A DNA stretch of 64,000 nt from Corynebacterium tuscaniense (GCF_008693065.1 NZ_VXKH01000002.1:62001-126000); one strand, 5' to 3'; positions 1 to 10,190 are shown, counted from the stretch's first letter. Numbers and translations are program-made. Notes: generated by a model not told the origin, from the sequence alone.

Positions 1-332
1 ACCTGGAACGGCAGCGGTGCGGCGGTAGAAAGAACCTCAAGTTCCGTTGCGTTGACCTCAATCTCACCGGAAGCCAGGTTCGGGTTCGCAGAGCCCTCCG
101 GGCGCGGCTCAACAACACCTGTGACCTTTACGCAGTACTCACTGCGCAGATCATGCGCGGCTTCCGCAACGTCAGATTCACGGAAAACTACCTGGGCATA
201 GCCAGAACGGTCACGCAGGTCGATGAAGATCACTCCGCCGTGGTCGCGGCGGCGACCCACCCATCCGGTGAGTGTGACGGTTTGACCATCCATTTCTTTG
301 CGGAGATCCCCCGCGAGGTGAGTGCGCAGCAC
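1..332 (-). CDS. aspS: Aspartyl-tRNA synthetase, N-terminal part (cut by window edge)
   Basis: About 110 N-terminal residues are present; the rest lies before base 1. The protein begins [20 protein letters not shown] and contains [20 protein letters not shown], the OB-fold anticodon-binding domain of bacterial AspRS. The enzyme charges tRNA-Asp (often also tRNA-Asn in actinobacteria) in the cytoplasm. The GTG at 332 is chosen because family members begin at this LRTH; an in-frame GTG three codons upstream is possible, with a GGAAGG stretch just before both. It is transcribed divergently from the metallopeptidase gene. Confidence 0.93.
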   Translation of the reverse strand, partial: MLRTHLAGDLRKEMDGQTVTLTGWVGRRRDHGGVIFIDLRDRSGYAQVVFRESDVAEAAHDLRSEYCVKVTGVVEPRPEGSANPNLASGEIEVNATELEVLSTAAPLPFQ

Positions 333-383
333 GGTGCAGTCCACGTCCTTCCACGTGTCGCCAATTAATATTTAACTCACGCG

Positions 384-389
384 ATTCTA
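384..389 (-). promoter_or_regulatory. Candidate -10 box for aspS
   Basis: TAGAAT on the minus strand, about 50 bases upstream of the aspS GTG, fits a SigA -10 (TAnaaT). No good -35 lies 17 bases further up, which is common in corynebacteria. Inference from sequence only. Confidence 0.4.
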
Positions 390-473
390 CCGAATGCCTA
401 TTTGAGCACCAGACCACCTCCACCTTCACAGAGCTTCCGACGGAAGCACCTGAACTTATGGCATGATTTGTCC

Positions 474-1373
474 ATGACTTTTAAAAGCGGTGTGCGACCA
501 TCGGGCAAAGGCGTAAGCACGTCAGGTGGTGCGCGTGGAGGCGGTGGCAGCTTGCCCGTCATGTTGGGCGGCGGCGGTCTGGGCACATTACTTCTCGTTG
601 GGCTGTTCCTCCTCCTCGGCGGTGATCTTGGCAGCATCGGCGGTGGTGGCATACCCCAGCAGGAGCAGAACCAGGTTGCCCCCGAAGGTTTTGATCTCAC
701 ACAGTGTGCTGTTGACGGTGCTGTCAATGAGATTCCAGAATGCCGCGCGGCAGCTACAGCCGACTCCCTCAATTCCCTGTGGCCAGCGGTTTTAGCTGAG
801 CAAGCCGGCCTGGATTACAGCATGCCGAGTCTGCAGATGTTCCAGGGAAATGTCCAAACCGGTTGTGGTTTTGCGTCCTCTGATACGGGACCGTTCTACT
901 GCCCACGTGACCAAACGGTGTACTTGGATGTCACTTTCTACCACCAGCTGCAAAGGCTCGGCGGTAGTGACGGTTCCTTGTCGCAGATGTACGTGCTTGC
1001 TCATGAATGGGGCCACCACATTCAAAATATCGAGGGCACTCTGGGCCTGAGCGATTACAACAACCCTGGCGAAGATTCCGCAGCGGTTGCCATTGAGCTG
1101 CAGGCTGACTGCTACGCCGGCATCTGGGCATCCCGCGCCGATAAGGGTGCGGACGCGATGCTTGAGCCAATCACCGAAGACCAGGTTATGCAAGCAGTTC
1201 AGACAGCACGTGCGATTGGTGATGACCATATTCAGGAGCGTTCGGGCCGTGAGGTGAATCCGGATTCCTGGACTCATGGTTCTTCTGAACAACGCCAAAA
1301 AGCTTTCCTTGCCGGCTACTCCTCTGGTCAGATGAAGGCATGCGACACCCTTAACCGTGGCGTCTACAAATAA
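474..1373 (+). CDS. YpfJ-family neutral zinc metallopeptidase, membrane anchored
   Basis: 299 aa. After a basic, Gly-rich N-terminus there is one membrane segment (GLGTLLLVGLFLLLGG, about residues 36-52), then an extracytoplasmic domain with HEWGHHIQN, an HExxH zinc site, and a downstream ELQADCYAGIW containing the probable third ligand Glu. This order is typical of the YpfJ/KPN_07809 putative neutral zinc metallopeptidase family; the substrate is unknown. The ATG at 474 is preferred over an in-frame ATG at 402 because family members start MTFK-like. A CBS-domain gene follows 18 bases later and is probably cotranscribed. Confidence 0.88.
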   Translation: MTFKSGVRPSGKGVSTSGGARGGGGSLPVMLGGGGLGTLLLVGLFLLLGGDLGSIGGGGIPQQEQNQVAPEGFDLTQCAVDGAVNEIPECRAAATADSLNSLWPAVLAEQAGLDYSMPSLQMFQGNVQTGCGFASSDTGPFYCPRDQTVYLDVTFYHQLQRLGGSDGSLSQMYVLAHEWGHHIQNIEGTLGLSDYNNPGEDSAAVAIELQADCYAGIWASRADKGADAMLEPITEDQVMQAVQTARAIGDDHIQERSGREVNPDSWTHGSSEQRQKAFLAGYSSGQMKACDTLNRGVYK

Positions 1374-1391
1374 GCATGAGGTACGGCACCG

Positions 1392-2114
1392 ATGACTGAG
1401 GCCTATTCCAACCGGGCAGTACCCTTCCTCGCTGCGTTCAATGACATTGAGTCTTTTCTGCGCACCGAACTAAACGCGAAGAAGTCCGATAGCTTCAACT
1501 GGATGGTGTCAAAGGCAGAGAAGAATCATGTTCTCACCCCTGCTCAGGCGAATGATCTCAAGGAATTCGCCAGCCTCCGCAATGCCATCAGCCACGGCGA
1601 GTACCAGAATTTCCGCCCGATTGCGGAGCCTTTGCAGGAAACGGTGACGGAGATCGAAAAAATCCGTGACCAGTTGCTGCACCCACCAACGGCGATGGAG
1701 GTGATTGGCCATCAGGATGTGATCACCTTTGGGCCGGAGGATGATGTGTATGAAGCTTTGAGCTCTATCCGCGATACCGGCATTTCACAATTCCCTATTT
1801 ATGAGGGCAAGCAGTGCATTGGCGTGTTGACCACCAATACGATTGCACGGTGGCTGGCTAACGAGCTGGGCGACACTGACACTCTCATGCATAGGGATAT
1901 CCGCCACGTGCTCACGTTCAATGAACGCAAGGACCAAGCCGTGTTTCTTCCGCGCGATGCAACAGCCACAAAAGTCATCGCAACACTCACCTCCACCGCG
2001 GCACACGACACTCTTCCGCGCTTGGTCATCATCACCGAGGATGGAAACGCCAACCAGCATCCGCTGGGGGTGATCACGGCCTCGAATCTGGCCGCGCTTT
2101 TCGACGCAGCCTAG
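1392..2114 (+). CDS. CBS-domain pair protein with HEPN-like N-terminal helical domain
   Basis: 240 aa, soluble. Residues about 98-240 hold two CBS motifs (MEVIGHQDVITFGPEDDVYE and a second half ending in PLGVITASNLAALF), which usually bind adenosyl nucleotides and act as sensors. Residues 1-95 are helical and contain RNAISH (Arg63 to His68), an Rx4H signature like that of HEPN RNases and HEPN-type nucleotide-binding proteins. The CBS assignment is firm; the HEPN assignment is motif-based inference. No catalytic partner domain is visible, so it may be a regulator or a nucleotide-gated RNase. It lies 18 bases downstream of the metallopeptidase gene. Confidence 0.75.
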   Translation: MTEAYSNRAVPFLAAFNDIESFLRTELNAKKSDSFNWMVSKAEKNHVLTPAQANDLKEFASLRNAISHGEYQNFRPIAEPLQETVTEIEKIRDQLLHPPTAMEVIGHQDVITFGPEDDVYEALSSIRDTGISQFPIYEGKQCIGVLTTNTIARWLANELGDTDTLMHRDIRHVLTFNERKDQAVFLPRDATATKVIATLTSTAAHDTLPRLVIITEDGNANQHPLGVITASNLAALFDAA

Positions 2115-2130
2115 GGGCACCACTCCCCGT

Positions 2131-2766
2131 CTACTCTCCCAGTTCCTGTCCCAGCGGTAAGGCAAGTATCAAGCGCACGAGAAAGAGCGCTATCGCCGGG
2201 ATGAGGAAGAATACCATCGGAATAGACAGCGCCACGGGGAGTTTCATAGTGATGACAGCAGCTGCCACGAGAACTGCCACGGCAGCCACTGTGTAGCCGA
2301 GATAACGGAAGGTATATTGCACTGCCGTTCCAGCAATCTGAGTCAGCGTCTCGTTGGTGTCGCTCCAGAGGAGCGACACCAACGCGAAAAACCACACGCT
2401 AATTCCAACGATAATGAAGGTTCCTGCGAGTGCTAACCCTTGGATGACAATTAGCGTGATTCCTGTCACGCCTGCTTGGAAGACTACAAACTGTTGGTAC
2501 ACCAGCAGAGCAATCGCGGCGAGGAGCCCCAGCCAATACACGGTGACGTTCTTCCACTCCACCGTGAGTTGACGGATAAAGGCCAACCCGTAGCGGGAGC
2601 CTATGCCTTGCACCATATCCCCGACCACCACGTTGGCAGCGCGCAGTGCCGCCCCGGCAGTGACCACGGGCAGGGATGTGACCACCAACAACATGTTCAC
2701 AATGACAATGTCAGCGAACAGGTTGAAGGCGGCCATGAACTTCGAATCAGGGTGAAAGGCCTGCAT
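2131..2766 (-). CDS. musI: DUF624/YesL-family membrane protein of the sugar ABC operon (MusI-like)
   Basis: 211 aa with about five to six hydrophobic segments, for example FNLFADIVIVNMLLVVTSLP and WLGLLAAIALLVYQ. The N-terminus and topology match DUF624 (YesL), a family often encoded beside carbohydrate ABC transporters. It is the last gene of a six-gene operon, 15 bases after the MalG-type permease. The order permease-permease-binding protein with a terminal membrane gene matches my recollection of C. glutamicum musI, reported as required for maltose uptake. The family call is firm; the symbol rests on synteny. Confidence 0.72.
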   Translation of the reverse strand: MQAFHPDSKFMAAFNLFADIVIVNMLLVVTSLPVVTAGAALRAANVVVGDMVQGIGSRYGLAFIRQLTVEWKNVTVYWLGLLAAIALLVYQQFVVFQAGVTGITLIVIQGLALAGTFIIVGISVWFFALVSLLWSDTNETLTQIAGTAVQYTFRYLGYTVAAVAVLVAAAVITMKLPVALSIPMVFFLIPAIALFLVRLILALPLGQELGE

Positions 2767-2781
2767 TGTTAAACCGTTGGT

Positions 2782-3693
2782 CTAACCCTTCACAGCACCG
2801 GCAGCAACACCTTCGATGATGTGCTTCTGGGCAGCGACGTAGAAGATGATGATTGGCGTGATGGCGAGCACGAGCATAGCCATCATTGCTCCCAAATCAC
2901 GGTCGCCCTGGGAACCAATGAATTGCTGGATGACAACAGGGATGGTGCGGTACGGCGTGGACAAACCAATGACCAGGTACGGCAACAGGTAGTCGTTCCA
3001 GATCCACATGGCGTTCAAGATGGCCACGGTGATCGCCGTTGGCTTCAGCATCGGCATGACCACGCGGAAGAAGGTGGCCAGGGGCGAGCAGCCGTCGATG
3101 ACCGCTGCTTCCTCGATCTCCAGCGGGATAGATTTGATGAAGCCGGAGAACATGAACACCGACAAACCTGCGCCGAAGCCGAGGTACAGGACAACCATGC
3201 CTAGCGGGTTAGCCAAGCCCAGACGGTCAGCAATGACCACCGTGGGGAACATGACCATCTGGAATGGAATGACCATGGAGAACACGAAGGTGTAGTACAG
3301 CGCGCTCGTCCACCACGTCTTCACACGGGTGATGTAGTACGCGGTCATGGCGGAGAAGAACACGATGACGACAACCGAGCTAATTGTGATCACAAACGAC
3401 CACACGATGGCCCAGCCGAAACCTTCGCCTTGCACACCAGTGATGTAGTTAGTCAACCCCGCCCACAGATCACCGACGGGTAGAGCAAAAGGATTCGTCG
3501 AAATGGCAAAACGATCCTTAAACGAGTTGAGCAAGATGAAGAAGATCGGGCCCAGGAACACCACGGTGAGGAAGATCAGCACCGCGTAGATTAGCCCTTT
3601 TGCACCGCTGGACACCGTCGATTCATCCGTAGCCGTTCGCTTCGTCTGGTCGGGTGCTTTCGCACTGTTGGGGGTAGAGATACTGGTTGTCAT
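2782..3693 (-). CDS. musG: Carbohydrate ABC transporter permease, MalG type
   Basis: 303 aa. An N-terminal cytoplasmic stretch of about 30 residues is followed by six membrane segments. The EAA loop that contacts the ATPase is clear: EIEEAAVIDGCSPLATFFRV. This loop and the order permease 1 then permease 2 identify the MalG subunit of a CUT1 importer in the cytoplasmic membrane. It starts three bases after the stop of musF, so translation is probably coupled. The substrate is inferred from synteny with musEFGKI (maltose); trehalose or other alpha-glucosides are possible. Confidence 0.87.
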   Translation of the reverse strand: MTTSISTPNSAKAPDQTKRTATDESTVSSGAKGLIYAVLIFLTVVFLGPIFFILLNSFKDRFAISTNPFALPVGDLWAGLTNYITGVQGEGFGWAIVWSFVITISSVVVIVFFSAMTAYYITRVKTWWTSALYYTFVFSMVIPFQMVMFPTVVIADRLGLANPLGMVVLYLGFGAGLSVFMFSGFIKSIPLEIEEAAVIDGCSPLATFFRVVMPMLKPTAITVAILNAMWIWNDYLLPYLVIGLSTPYRTIPVVIQQFIGSQGDRDLGAMMAMLVLAITPIIIFYVAAQKHIIEGVAAGAVKG

Positions 3694-3696
3694 GAT

Positions 3697-4542
3697 TTAA
3701 GCCTCCACTTCGCGGCTGCGCGTTGCGCGGAGCTGGAACATGGCGATGGCAACGACGACCACGACGAAAATGACCGCCTTGGCCTGGCCGACGCCTTCAG
3801 CGCCCACTCGGTTGAACATGGTTTTGACGATGTTGAGGGCGACCATCTCCGTCGACCCACCAGGTGCGCCATCTGTGAGCGCCAAGTTTTGGTCATAGAC
3901 CTTGAACGTATTGGACAAGGTCAGGAACAGACAGATAGTGATGGACGGCATCATGAGCGGAATGGTCACGTGCCATAGCTGCTGCCACTTGGACACGCCG
4001 TCAATCTCTGCGGCCTCAATGAGCTCCGGCGGAACATTCTGCAGGCCAGCGATGTAAATGATCATCATGTAACCAATGAGCTGCCAGTTCATCAGAATGA
4101 TCAGGCCGGCGTAGCCGAAACGCCAATCCGCAGAAATCGTTGTCTCATAGTTTGCCAAGACCGCGTTGATCATGGACTGCCAGGTGTAGCCCAGCACGAT
4201 GCCACCGATCAGGTTGGGCATGAAGAACACGGTGCGGAAGAAGTTAGTGCCGCGCAGCTTCCGGGTCAACGTCCACGCCACAGCAAAAGCAATGACGTTG
4301 ACGCTGATAATGGATACCACTGCCACGGCAAACGTGAACAGCAACGCGGAGCCGAATCCTTCGCGCTCGCTGAATACCTGTGCGTAATTGTCTAGGCCAA
4401 CCCAAGTTGCATCCGTAATCGTGGTGAAGCTCGTGAATGAAAGAGCTGTACCCACGAGAAACGGAACAAAGAACGCGATAGCAAACGCGATCAGAGTTGG
4501 CAGCACAAATATGGGAAAGAATTTTTTTAATGTGTCTTGCAT
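3697..4542 (-). CDS. musF: Carbohydrate ABC transporter permease, MalF type
   Basis: 281 aa, six predicted membrane segments beginning FFPIFVLPTLIAFAIAFFVP. The EAA motif reads ELIEAAEIDGVSKWQQLWHV, typical of CUT1 permease subunit 1. The start is supported by GAGAGG upstream of the ATG. It is the first permease gene, 30 bases after the binding-protein gene, and pairs with the MalG-type protein to form the channel. Confidence 0.87.
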   Translation of the reverse strand: MQDTLKKFFPIFVLPTLIAFAIAFFVPFLVGTALSFTSFTTITDATWVGLDNYAQVFSEREGFGSALLFTFAVAVVSIISVNVIAFAVAWTLTRKLRGTNFFRTVFFMPNLIGGIVLGYTWQSMINAVLANYETTISADWRFGYAGLIILMNWQLIGYMMIIYIAGLQNVPPELIEAAEIDGVSKWQQLWHVTIPLMMPSITICLFLTLSNTFKVYDQNLALTDGAPGGSTEMVALNIVKTMFNRVGAEGVGQAKAVIFVVVVVAIAMFQLRATRSREVEA

Positions 4543-4572
4543 GATGTGACCTCTCGCTTAGTCCCGTCGTGC

Positions 4573-5916
4573 CTAATCCAGTAATGCAATCTGGTTAGCC
4601 ATCTCATACTTCCAATCCGCTTGAAGCCTGCTCACCACTTCTTCCCACGGCATTCTGCCGTTGGCGTACTGGGCAAGATTCTGGCCATACAGGTCACGGA
4701 ACTGCTGGTTTGGGGAGAACTGGAAATCCCACGGCAGTGCCTCCACCGTCTCATCGTTCAGCGCTTCCTGAACTTGACGCGCCAGCGGATCATCGGGCAC
4801 ATCCTCCGCGTCATAGTTCTTGAACGGAGCAATGAAACCCAGGTCGTTGACCACGATCTCCTTGCCGCGATCAGATAGGAAGAGCCACTTGAGGAAGTCG
4901 CGGGTGGCCTGCTGATCTTCTTCGCTGGCCTTGGTATTTACACAAATGAAGTTCTCTGTGCCCACGTTGATGCCCACATTTTCTTCATTGGGCAACCCCA
5001 TGTACATGGGCATGAACTTGATCTTGTCTTCCTTGACCACGTTTCCGCCCTCGCTGGAAATCTGGCTCCATGCCCAGTTACCGTTCTGCACCATCGCGGC
5101 CTTGCCGGTAGCAAATTCCGCCATCGAGTCAGACACGGCACGCGCCGATGCAAGACTCGGCTTCACCGTGGAATTTTGCAGGTAAAGATCAAACAGATTG
5201 CGGTAGTTGTCGCCGTAGAGGAACTTCATCTCCTCCATGTCGGCGAATTCATGGATGTTGCGGTCTACGATTTCGTAGTGAATCGGGCCATTCATCAAGT
5301 GATTCGTCCACCGCCACTCCTCGCCTGCACCGAGTGAGGTGGCAGCAAAGGCACCGTTGATACCCAACTCGTCCTTGTGCGCCTGCATGTCTTCCGCGAG
5401 AACCTTCAGATCTGCAAAGGACTTCACTCCGTCCATGGAGGTAATTTTTGCCCCTGGGAGAGCAAAGTAGGCATCCAGGATTTCCTCGTTGTAGAGGATG
5501 CCAAAGCCCTCCATAGCAAAGGGCACGCCCACAACGTTGCCTTGCGTATCCTTGATCGGCTGTGCATCATCCTGCAAAGCCTCAGTGATCTCATAGTCAG
5601 ACATATCGGCGAGGTAGTTCTTCCATACGCCGTAGCCTTCCTGCCCGTTGATTTGGAACAGAGTCGGCGCATTGGACTTTGCCATCTCCGCCTTGAGTGT
5701 CTGCATGTAGGAGCCAGATGCCGCGGTGACTACCTTCACCGGGATACCCGTTTCTGCGGTGTACTCTTCAGCAATAAGCTCAAACGTCTTCGCCTGCTCA
5801 GGCTTGAAATTCAAGTAGTACACACTGGGGCCATTGTTCTGACCACATGCGGAAAGACATAACGTACTCAACCCGATCGTGGCTAGGACAGCCAACGTGC
5901 GTGTGGAGTGTTTCAT
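4573..5916 (-). CDS. musE: Sugar-binding lipoprotein of ABC transporter (MusE-like)
   Basis: 447 aa from the ATG at 5916. MKHSTRTLAVLATIGLS begins a lipoprotein signal ending in the lipobox LSAC, so the mature protein is anchored at its Cys outside the membrane. The body is an extracellular solute-binding protein family 1 fold (PTLFQINGQEGYGVW; AEFATGKAAMVQNGNWAW). A longer reading to 6063 is rejected because the signal peptide would be internal and because GAGG lies upstream of 5916. It delivers alpha-glucoside sugar to MusFG; maltose or maltodextrin is inferred from the operon layout. Confidence 0.87.
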   Translation of the reverse strand: MKHSTRTLAVLATIGLSTLCLSACGQNNGPSVYYLNFKPEQAKTFELIAEEYTAETGIPVKVVTAASGSYMQTLKAEMAKSNAPTLFQINGQEGYGVWKNYLADMSDYEITEALQDDAQPIKDTQGNVVGVPFAMEGFGILYNEEILDAYFALPGAKITSMDGVKSFADLKVLAEDMQAHKDELGINGAFAATSLGAGEEWRWTNHLMNGPIHYEIVDRNIHEFADMEEMKFLYGDNYRNLFDLYLQNSTVKPSLASARAVSDSMAEFATGKAAMVQNGNWAWSQISSEGGNVVKEDKIKFMPMYMGLPNEENVGINVGTENFICVNTKASEEDQQATRDFLKWLFLSDRGKEIVVNDLGFIAPFKNYDAEDVPDDPLARQVQEALNDETVEALPWDFQFSPNQQFRDLYGQNLAQYANGRMPWEEVVSRLQADWKYEMANQIALLD

Positions 5917-5968
5917 CGCATGAACCTCGCTCTTCATTGGAATTCTTGTCATTTTCTGTTTTTCATTT

Positions 5969-7285
5969 TTAAGAACTATCGGGCGCCAGCCCGTCCGGGT
6001 CGTCTGGATGATCCGGACCATCCGGATCATCTGGCCCCAACGCGCTGTAAATCCGCGCCTCATCTGGGCGTTCCGGCAAGATGGTGTGGAAATAGGACTT
6101 GGCGGCTTCCTCCAAGGGGACGTAGCGCTTCTCGTTCTCGGAGATGAACCAGCGGTGATCCAATATTTCGTGGAAGACCTGCGCCGGTTCCAGCTTTGTG
6201 CGCAATGCAGCGGGGGTGAGTGCCACTACGGGCTCATACCTATTCACCAGCCAATCAAGTGCCACATCTTCCAGGGAAAGGGTGTCGCCGTGGTGCAACG
6301 CACGGTAGACCTCCATCTCACTGAGCAGGCGCTGTGCTTGACGGTCCTGCACATCCAGGCCAGTGAGTTTTTTCAGCTTGCGGCTGTGGAATCCCGTGGA
6401 AAACACCGATGGCTCAATACTCACGCGGTACACATCAACGGTTTTCCCGTCAGAGTCCCGCCGAGTCTTCTCGTGGGTGATCTCCGTTTCCCCGATGTCA
6501 AAGCCAAGGGAGTTGATCTTTTCAATGTGCGCTGCGATCTGACTGAACGCATCGCCCTCCACCACGAGCTCTTCCGTCATCAGCTCCCACAATTCGTGGT
6601 AAATCGCATCAACAGCATTGCCCAGGGCAATCACATCAACGGTGTCGGCGATGAACCCACCGGCCTGAAGGTCCATGAGTTCGCCGATGATGTTGACGCG
6701 AGCCACCTCGACGTCGTAAAGCCTGCGGCCCTCAGACAGCGGGGAATGGAACTCCCCTGTCTCCGCATCCACAAGGTACGCCGAAAATTCGTCCGCATCA
6801 CGCCGGAAAAGCGTGTTGGACAAAGACACATCGCCCCAATAGAAATTGAGCAAATGCAGCCGCACCAACAACACGGCCAGTGCGCGAATCAGTTTGTTCA
6901 CCGTCCCCGGCGCGAGCGAGCGACTGAACACATCGCGGTATGGCAAGGAGAACTCAAGGTGTTCTGTGACAAGGCACGGCGTGAGCTCCTCAGCGCGGGC
7001 ATCATTCGTGCGCTGCGCGATTACAGCAACCGGCTTCACGCAGGGAATGTCCAAGTCCCGCAGCTTCTTCAACGTGCGGTACTCGTGATACGCCACAGAC
7101 TCACCGATCTCCTTGATAGCCAAGGCCATGCCATCAACAGAGACCAAACGGACGGTGTGCCGTGAAATGCCACGCGGGTACGCGGCCAGGAGATCAGCAG
7201 GCCACTCCGCGAGTGGGATCGCCCAGGGCAGGCCTAACAGCGCTTTGGCGTAGGCCGGCGACTGGACGCTCATTCTCTCGGACAT
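5969..7285 (-). CDS. DUF4032 protein with kinase-like fold, inside the sugar ABC operon
   Basis: 438 aa. An early Lys (ALAIKEIGESVAYHEYRTLK) looks like the beta3 Lys and helix-C Glu of protein-kinase-like folds. GDVSLSNTLF and later VDAETGEF resemble the catalytic-loop Asp/Asn and the metal-binding Asp of WaaP/Bud32-type kinases. This, with the C-terminal part, matches the DUF4032 family, whose function is unknown to me. It lies between musK and musE on the same strand with gaps of 32 and 52 bases, suggesting a role in sugar uptake or phosphorylation (inference). The C-terminus is an Asp/Pro/Gly tail encoded by short DNA repeats. Confidence 0.75.
   Translation of the reverse strand: MSERMSVQSPAYAKALLGLPWAIPLAEWPADLLAAYPRGISRHTVRLVSVDGMALAIKEIGESVAYHEYRTLKKLRDLDIPCVKPVAVIAQRTNDARAEELTPCLVTEHLEFSLPYRDVFSRSLAPGTVNKLIRALAVLLVRLHLLNFYWGDVSLSNTLFRRDADEFSAYLVDAETGEFHSPLSEGRRLYDVEVARVNIIGELMDLQAGGFIADTVDVIALGNAVDAIYHELWELMTEELVVEGDAFSQIAAHIEKINSLGFDIGETEITHEKTRRDSDGKTVDVYRVSIEPSVFSTGFHSRKLKKLTGLDVQDRQAQRLLSEMEVYRALHHGDTLSLEDVALDWLVNRYEPVVALTPAALRTKLEPAQVFHEILDHRWFISENEKRYVPLEEAAKSYFHTILPERPDEARIYSALGPDDPDGPDHPDDPDGLAPDSS
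5991..6034 (-). repeat. Degenerate 9-base tandem repeat in the 3' end of the DUF4032 gene
   Basis: Four to five imperfect copies of a GATCCGGAT-like unit encode DDPDGPDHPDDPDG just before the stop. The unit keeps the frame, so copy-number change would lengthen or shorten the acidic tail without a frameshift. Confidence 0.7.
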
Positions 7286-7317
7286 GGCAGTACTTTCGTG
7301 GCGGTCGGCTCCGGCTA

Positions 7318-8436
<1,119 letters not shown>

Positions 8437-8566
8437 GTGTATCTCCTCTAGTGGGTGGCACGAACCTGCCTGTAGTTTGTGGTTCTAACCTATGCTTCAG
8501 ACTAACACCCTTAGGCTTCGCTCGGAGTGCCCCCGGTGAGCTAATTGTTGTGTCCCCGATACGCGC

Positions 8567-8572
8567 TACCCT
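8567..8572 (+). promoter_or_regulatory. -10 box placing sdaA as a leaderless transcript
   Basis: TACCCT is followed by 7 bases and the sdaA ATG (8580), and no Shine-Dalgarno is present. That spacing puts the predicted +1 on the start codon. Confidence 0.5.
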
Positions 8573-8579
8573 CGTTGTC

Positions 8580-10016
8580 ATGTCATCACATCGCGTGAGC
8601 GTCATTGACCTCTTCAGCATCGGCATCGGCCCGTCCTCTTCCCACACGGTGGGCCCGATGCGCGCTAGCGCTGCTTTTGTGGAAAAGCTTGGTCAGCTCC
8701 CCGCAGAAGTCCATGTGGAACTGCGTGGTTCCTTGGCGGCCACCGGTGTGGGGCACGGCACCGACCGCGCCGTACTTCTGGGCCTGGTCGGCTACACGCC
8801 GCTAACCACTGACCAGTCCGTAGAACCCGTGCCCGGCGACCCCATCCCAGCCAAAGGCAACATCAGTGGACCAGACGGCACCGTCGACTACGAGCTCGCC
8901 TTCAACCCCAAGCCTGTTGCAGAGCACCCCAACTGCCTTATCTTCGATGCCTGGGATGCTCGCGGCACCCGCCTGGCCAGCCGCACCGAGTACTACTCCG
9001 TCGGCGGTGGCTTCATCATGGACCGCGCCGCCATGCAGGAAGCAGCTGGTGAAGGCGCCAGCTCCGGCATCGCCGCTGCCACCGCTCTTGCGGAAGCGGA
9101 GGAAAAACACACCGATTCACAACCCGATGGACTCCATTCCTTCAACTCTTCCGCGGATCTCCTTGCAGTGTGCGACCGCACTGGTCTGACTATCGCCGAG
9201 GTTATCGCGCGCAATGAGAACATCACCCACGGGGCAACCGTCTACACCGCTCATCTGGACAGCGTCTGGTCTGCCATGCAGGAATGCGTGAAAAACGGCA
9301 TTTCCACCGAGGGCACCCTTCCCGGAGGATTGAATGTCCGCCGCCGCGCCCCACGCATGTACGCACTCCTGACCAGTGAGCAAAAACGCCACAACTCCGA
9401 AGGCTTAGATGCTATGGAGTGGGTCAACCTCTACGCCCTCGCCGTGAATGAGGAAAACGCTGCTCACGGCCGTGTTGTCACTGCCCCCACCAACGGCGCC
9501 GCCGGCATCATCCCTGCCGTCATGCACTATTGCCGAGATTTCACTACAGACTTCTCCCCCGAACGCGCCCGCGAGTTCCTCCTCACCGCCGGCGCTATCG
9601 GCGCCATCATCAAAACCAACGCATCCATCTCTGGCGCGGAAGTCGGCTGCCAAGGCGAAGTTGGCTCCGCCTCAGCCATGGCTGCAGCCGGCATGTGCGC
9701 CATACTCGGCGGCACCCCAGAACAAGTAGAAAACGCCGCCGAAATCGCCCTTGAGCACAACCTTGGGCTCACCTGCGACCCCGTCGGCGGCCTTGTCCAA
9801 GTCCCCTGCATCGAACGCAACGCTATCGGCGCTGTCAAAGCCATCAACGCCGCACGCCTAGCAAAATGGGGCGACGGCACCAACATTGTCACGCTCGACG
9901 ATGCCATCGAAACCATGGCTGCCACCGGCCTCGACATGATGACCAAATACAAGGAAACATCCGTCGGTGGCCTCGCGGTTCAGCTGGGCTTCCCAGTGAG
10001 CATCACCGAGTGCTAG
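8580..10016 (+). CDS. sdaA: L-serine dehydratase, single-chain iron-sulfur type
   Basis: 478 aa. It deaminates L-serine to pyruvate and ammonia. FSIGIGPSSSHTVGPMRAS starts the beta domain; the alpha domain holds APTNGAAGIIPAV and the conserved cysteines of the oxygen-sensitive 4Fe-4S cluster (SGAEVGCQGEVGSASAMAAA, GLTCDPVGG, VQVPCIERNA). The open frame runs far upstream, but the ATG at 8580 matches the family N-terminus and follows a leaderless-type -10. It is a single gene, divergent from the mus operon. Confidence 0.94.
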   Translation: MSSHRVSVIDLFSIGIGPSSSHTVGPMRASAAFVEKLGQLPAEVHVELRGSLAATGVGHGTDRAVLLGLVGYTPLTTDQSVEPVPGDPIPAKGNISGPDGTVDYELAFNPKPVAEHPNCLIFDAWDARGTRLASRTEYYSVGGGFIMDRAAMQEAAGEGASSGIAAATALAEAEEKHTDSQPDGLHSFNSSADLLAVCDRTGLTIAEVIARNENITHGATVYTAHLDSVWSAMQECVKNGISTEGTLPGGLNVRRRAPRMYALLTSEQKRHNSEGLDAMEWVNLYALAVNEENAAHGRVVTAPTNGAAGIIPAVMHYCRDFTTDFSPERAREFLLTAGAIGAIIKTNASISGAEVGCQGEVGSASAMAAAGMCAILGGTPEQVENAAEIALEHNLGLTCDPVGGLVQVPCIERNAIGAVKAINAARLAKWGDGTNIVTLDDAIETMAATGLDMMTKYKETSVGGLAVQLGFPVSITEC

Positions 10017-10087
10017 AGCAGCCTATTCCTCAAGCTTTGCCATGCGCACACTGACTTTAACGATAGATTTCTAACGGTCGAAGACTT

Positions 10088-10111
10088 TAACCCCTAGCTT
10101 TCTAGGGGTTA
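10088..10111 (+). terminator. Hairpin terminator after sdaA
   Basis: Perfect 10-base stem TAACCCCTAG / CTAGGGGTTA with a CTTT loop, 71 bases past the sdaA stop. The following U-run is short (CCCATTT). Confidence 0.65.
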
Positions 10112-10157
10112 GTCCCATTTCCCTCTCTTCTTCCCTTAAGGACCCCTTCTCCCTTCC

Positions 10158-10190
10158 CTTTCTTTAAGGGGCAATGCCCCTTAAAGAAAG
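10158..10190 (-). terminator. 33-base palindrome containing the hisS stop codon
   Basis: Two 16-base arms (CTTTCTTTAAGGGGCA and its complement) flank one central base. The last codons of hisS and its TAA lie in the first arm as transcribed, so the structure folds as soon as translation ends. With its GC core and A/T outer stem it probably ends hisS transcription; no strong U-tract follows. Confidence 0.6.

Noticed and set aside
6008-7165. 385-codon open frame opposite the DUF4032 gene
   Set aside because: Antisense shadow with no recognisable domain.
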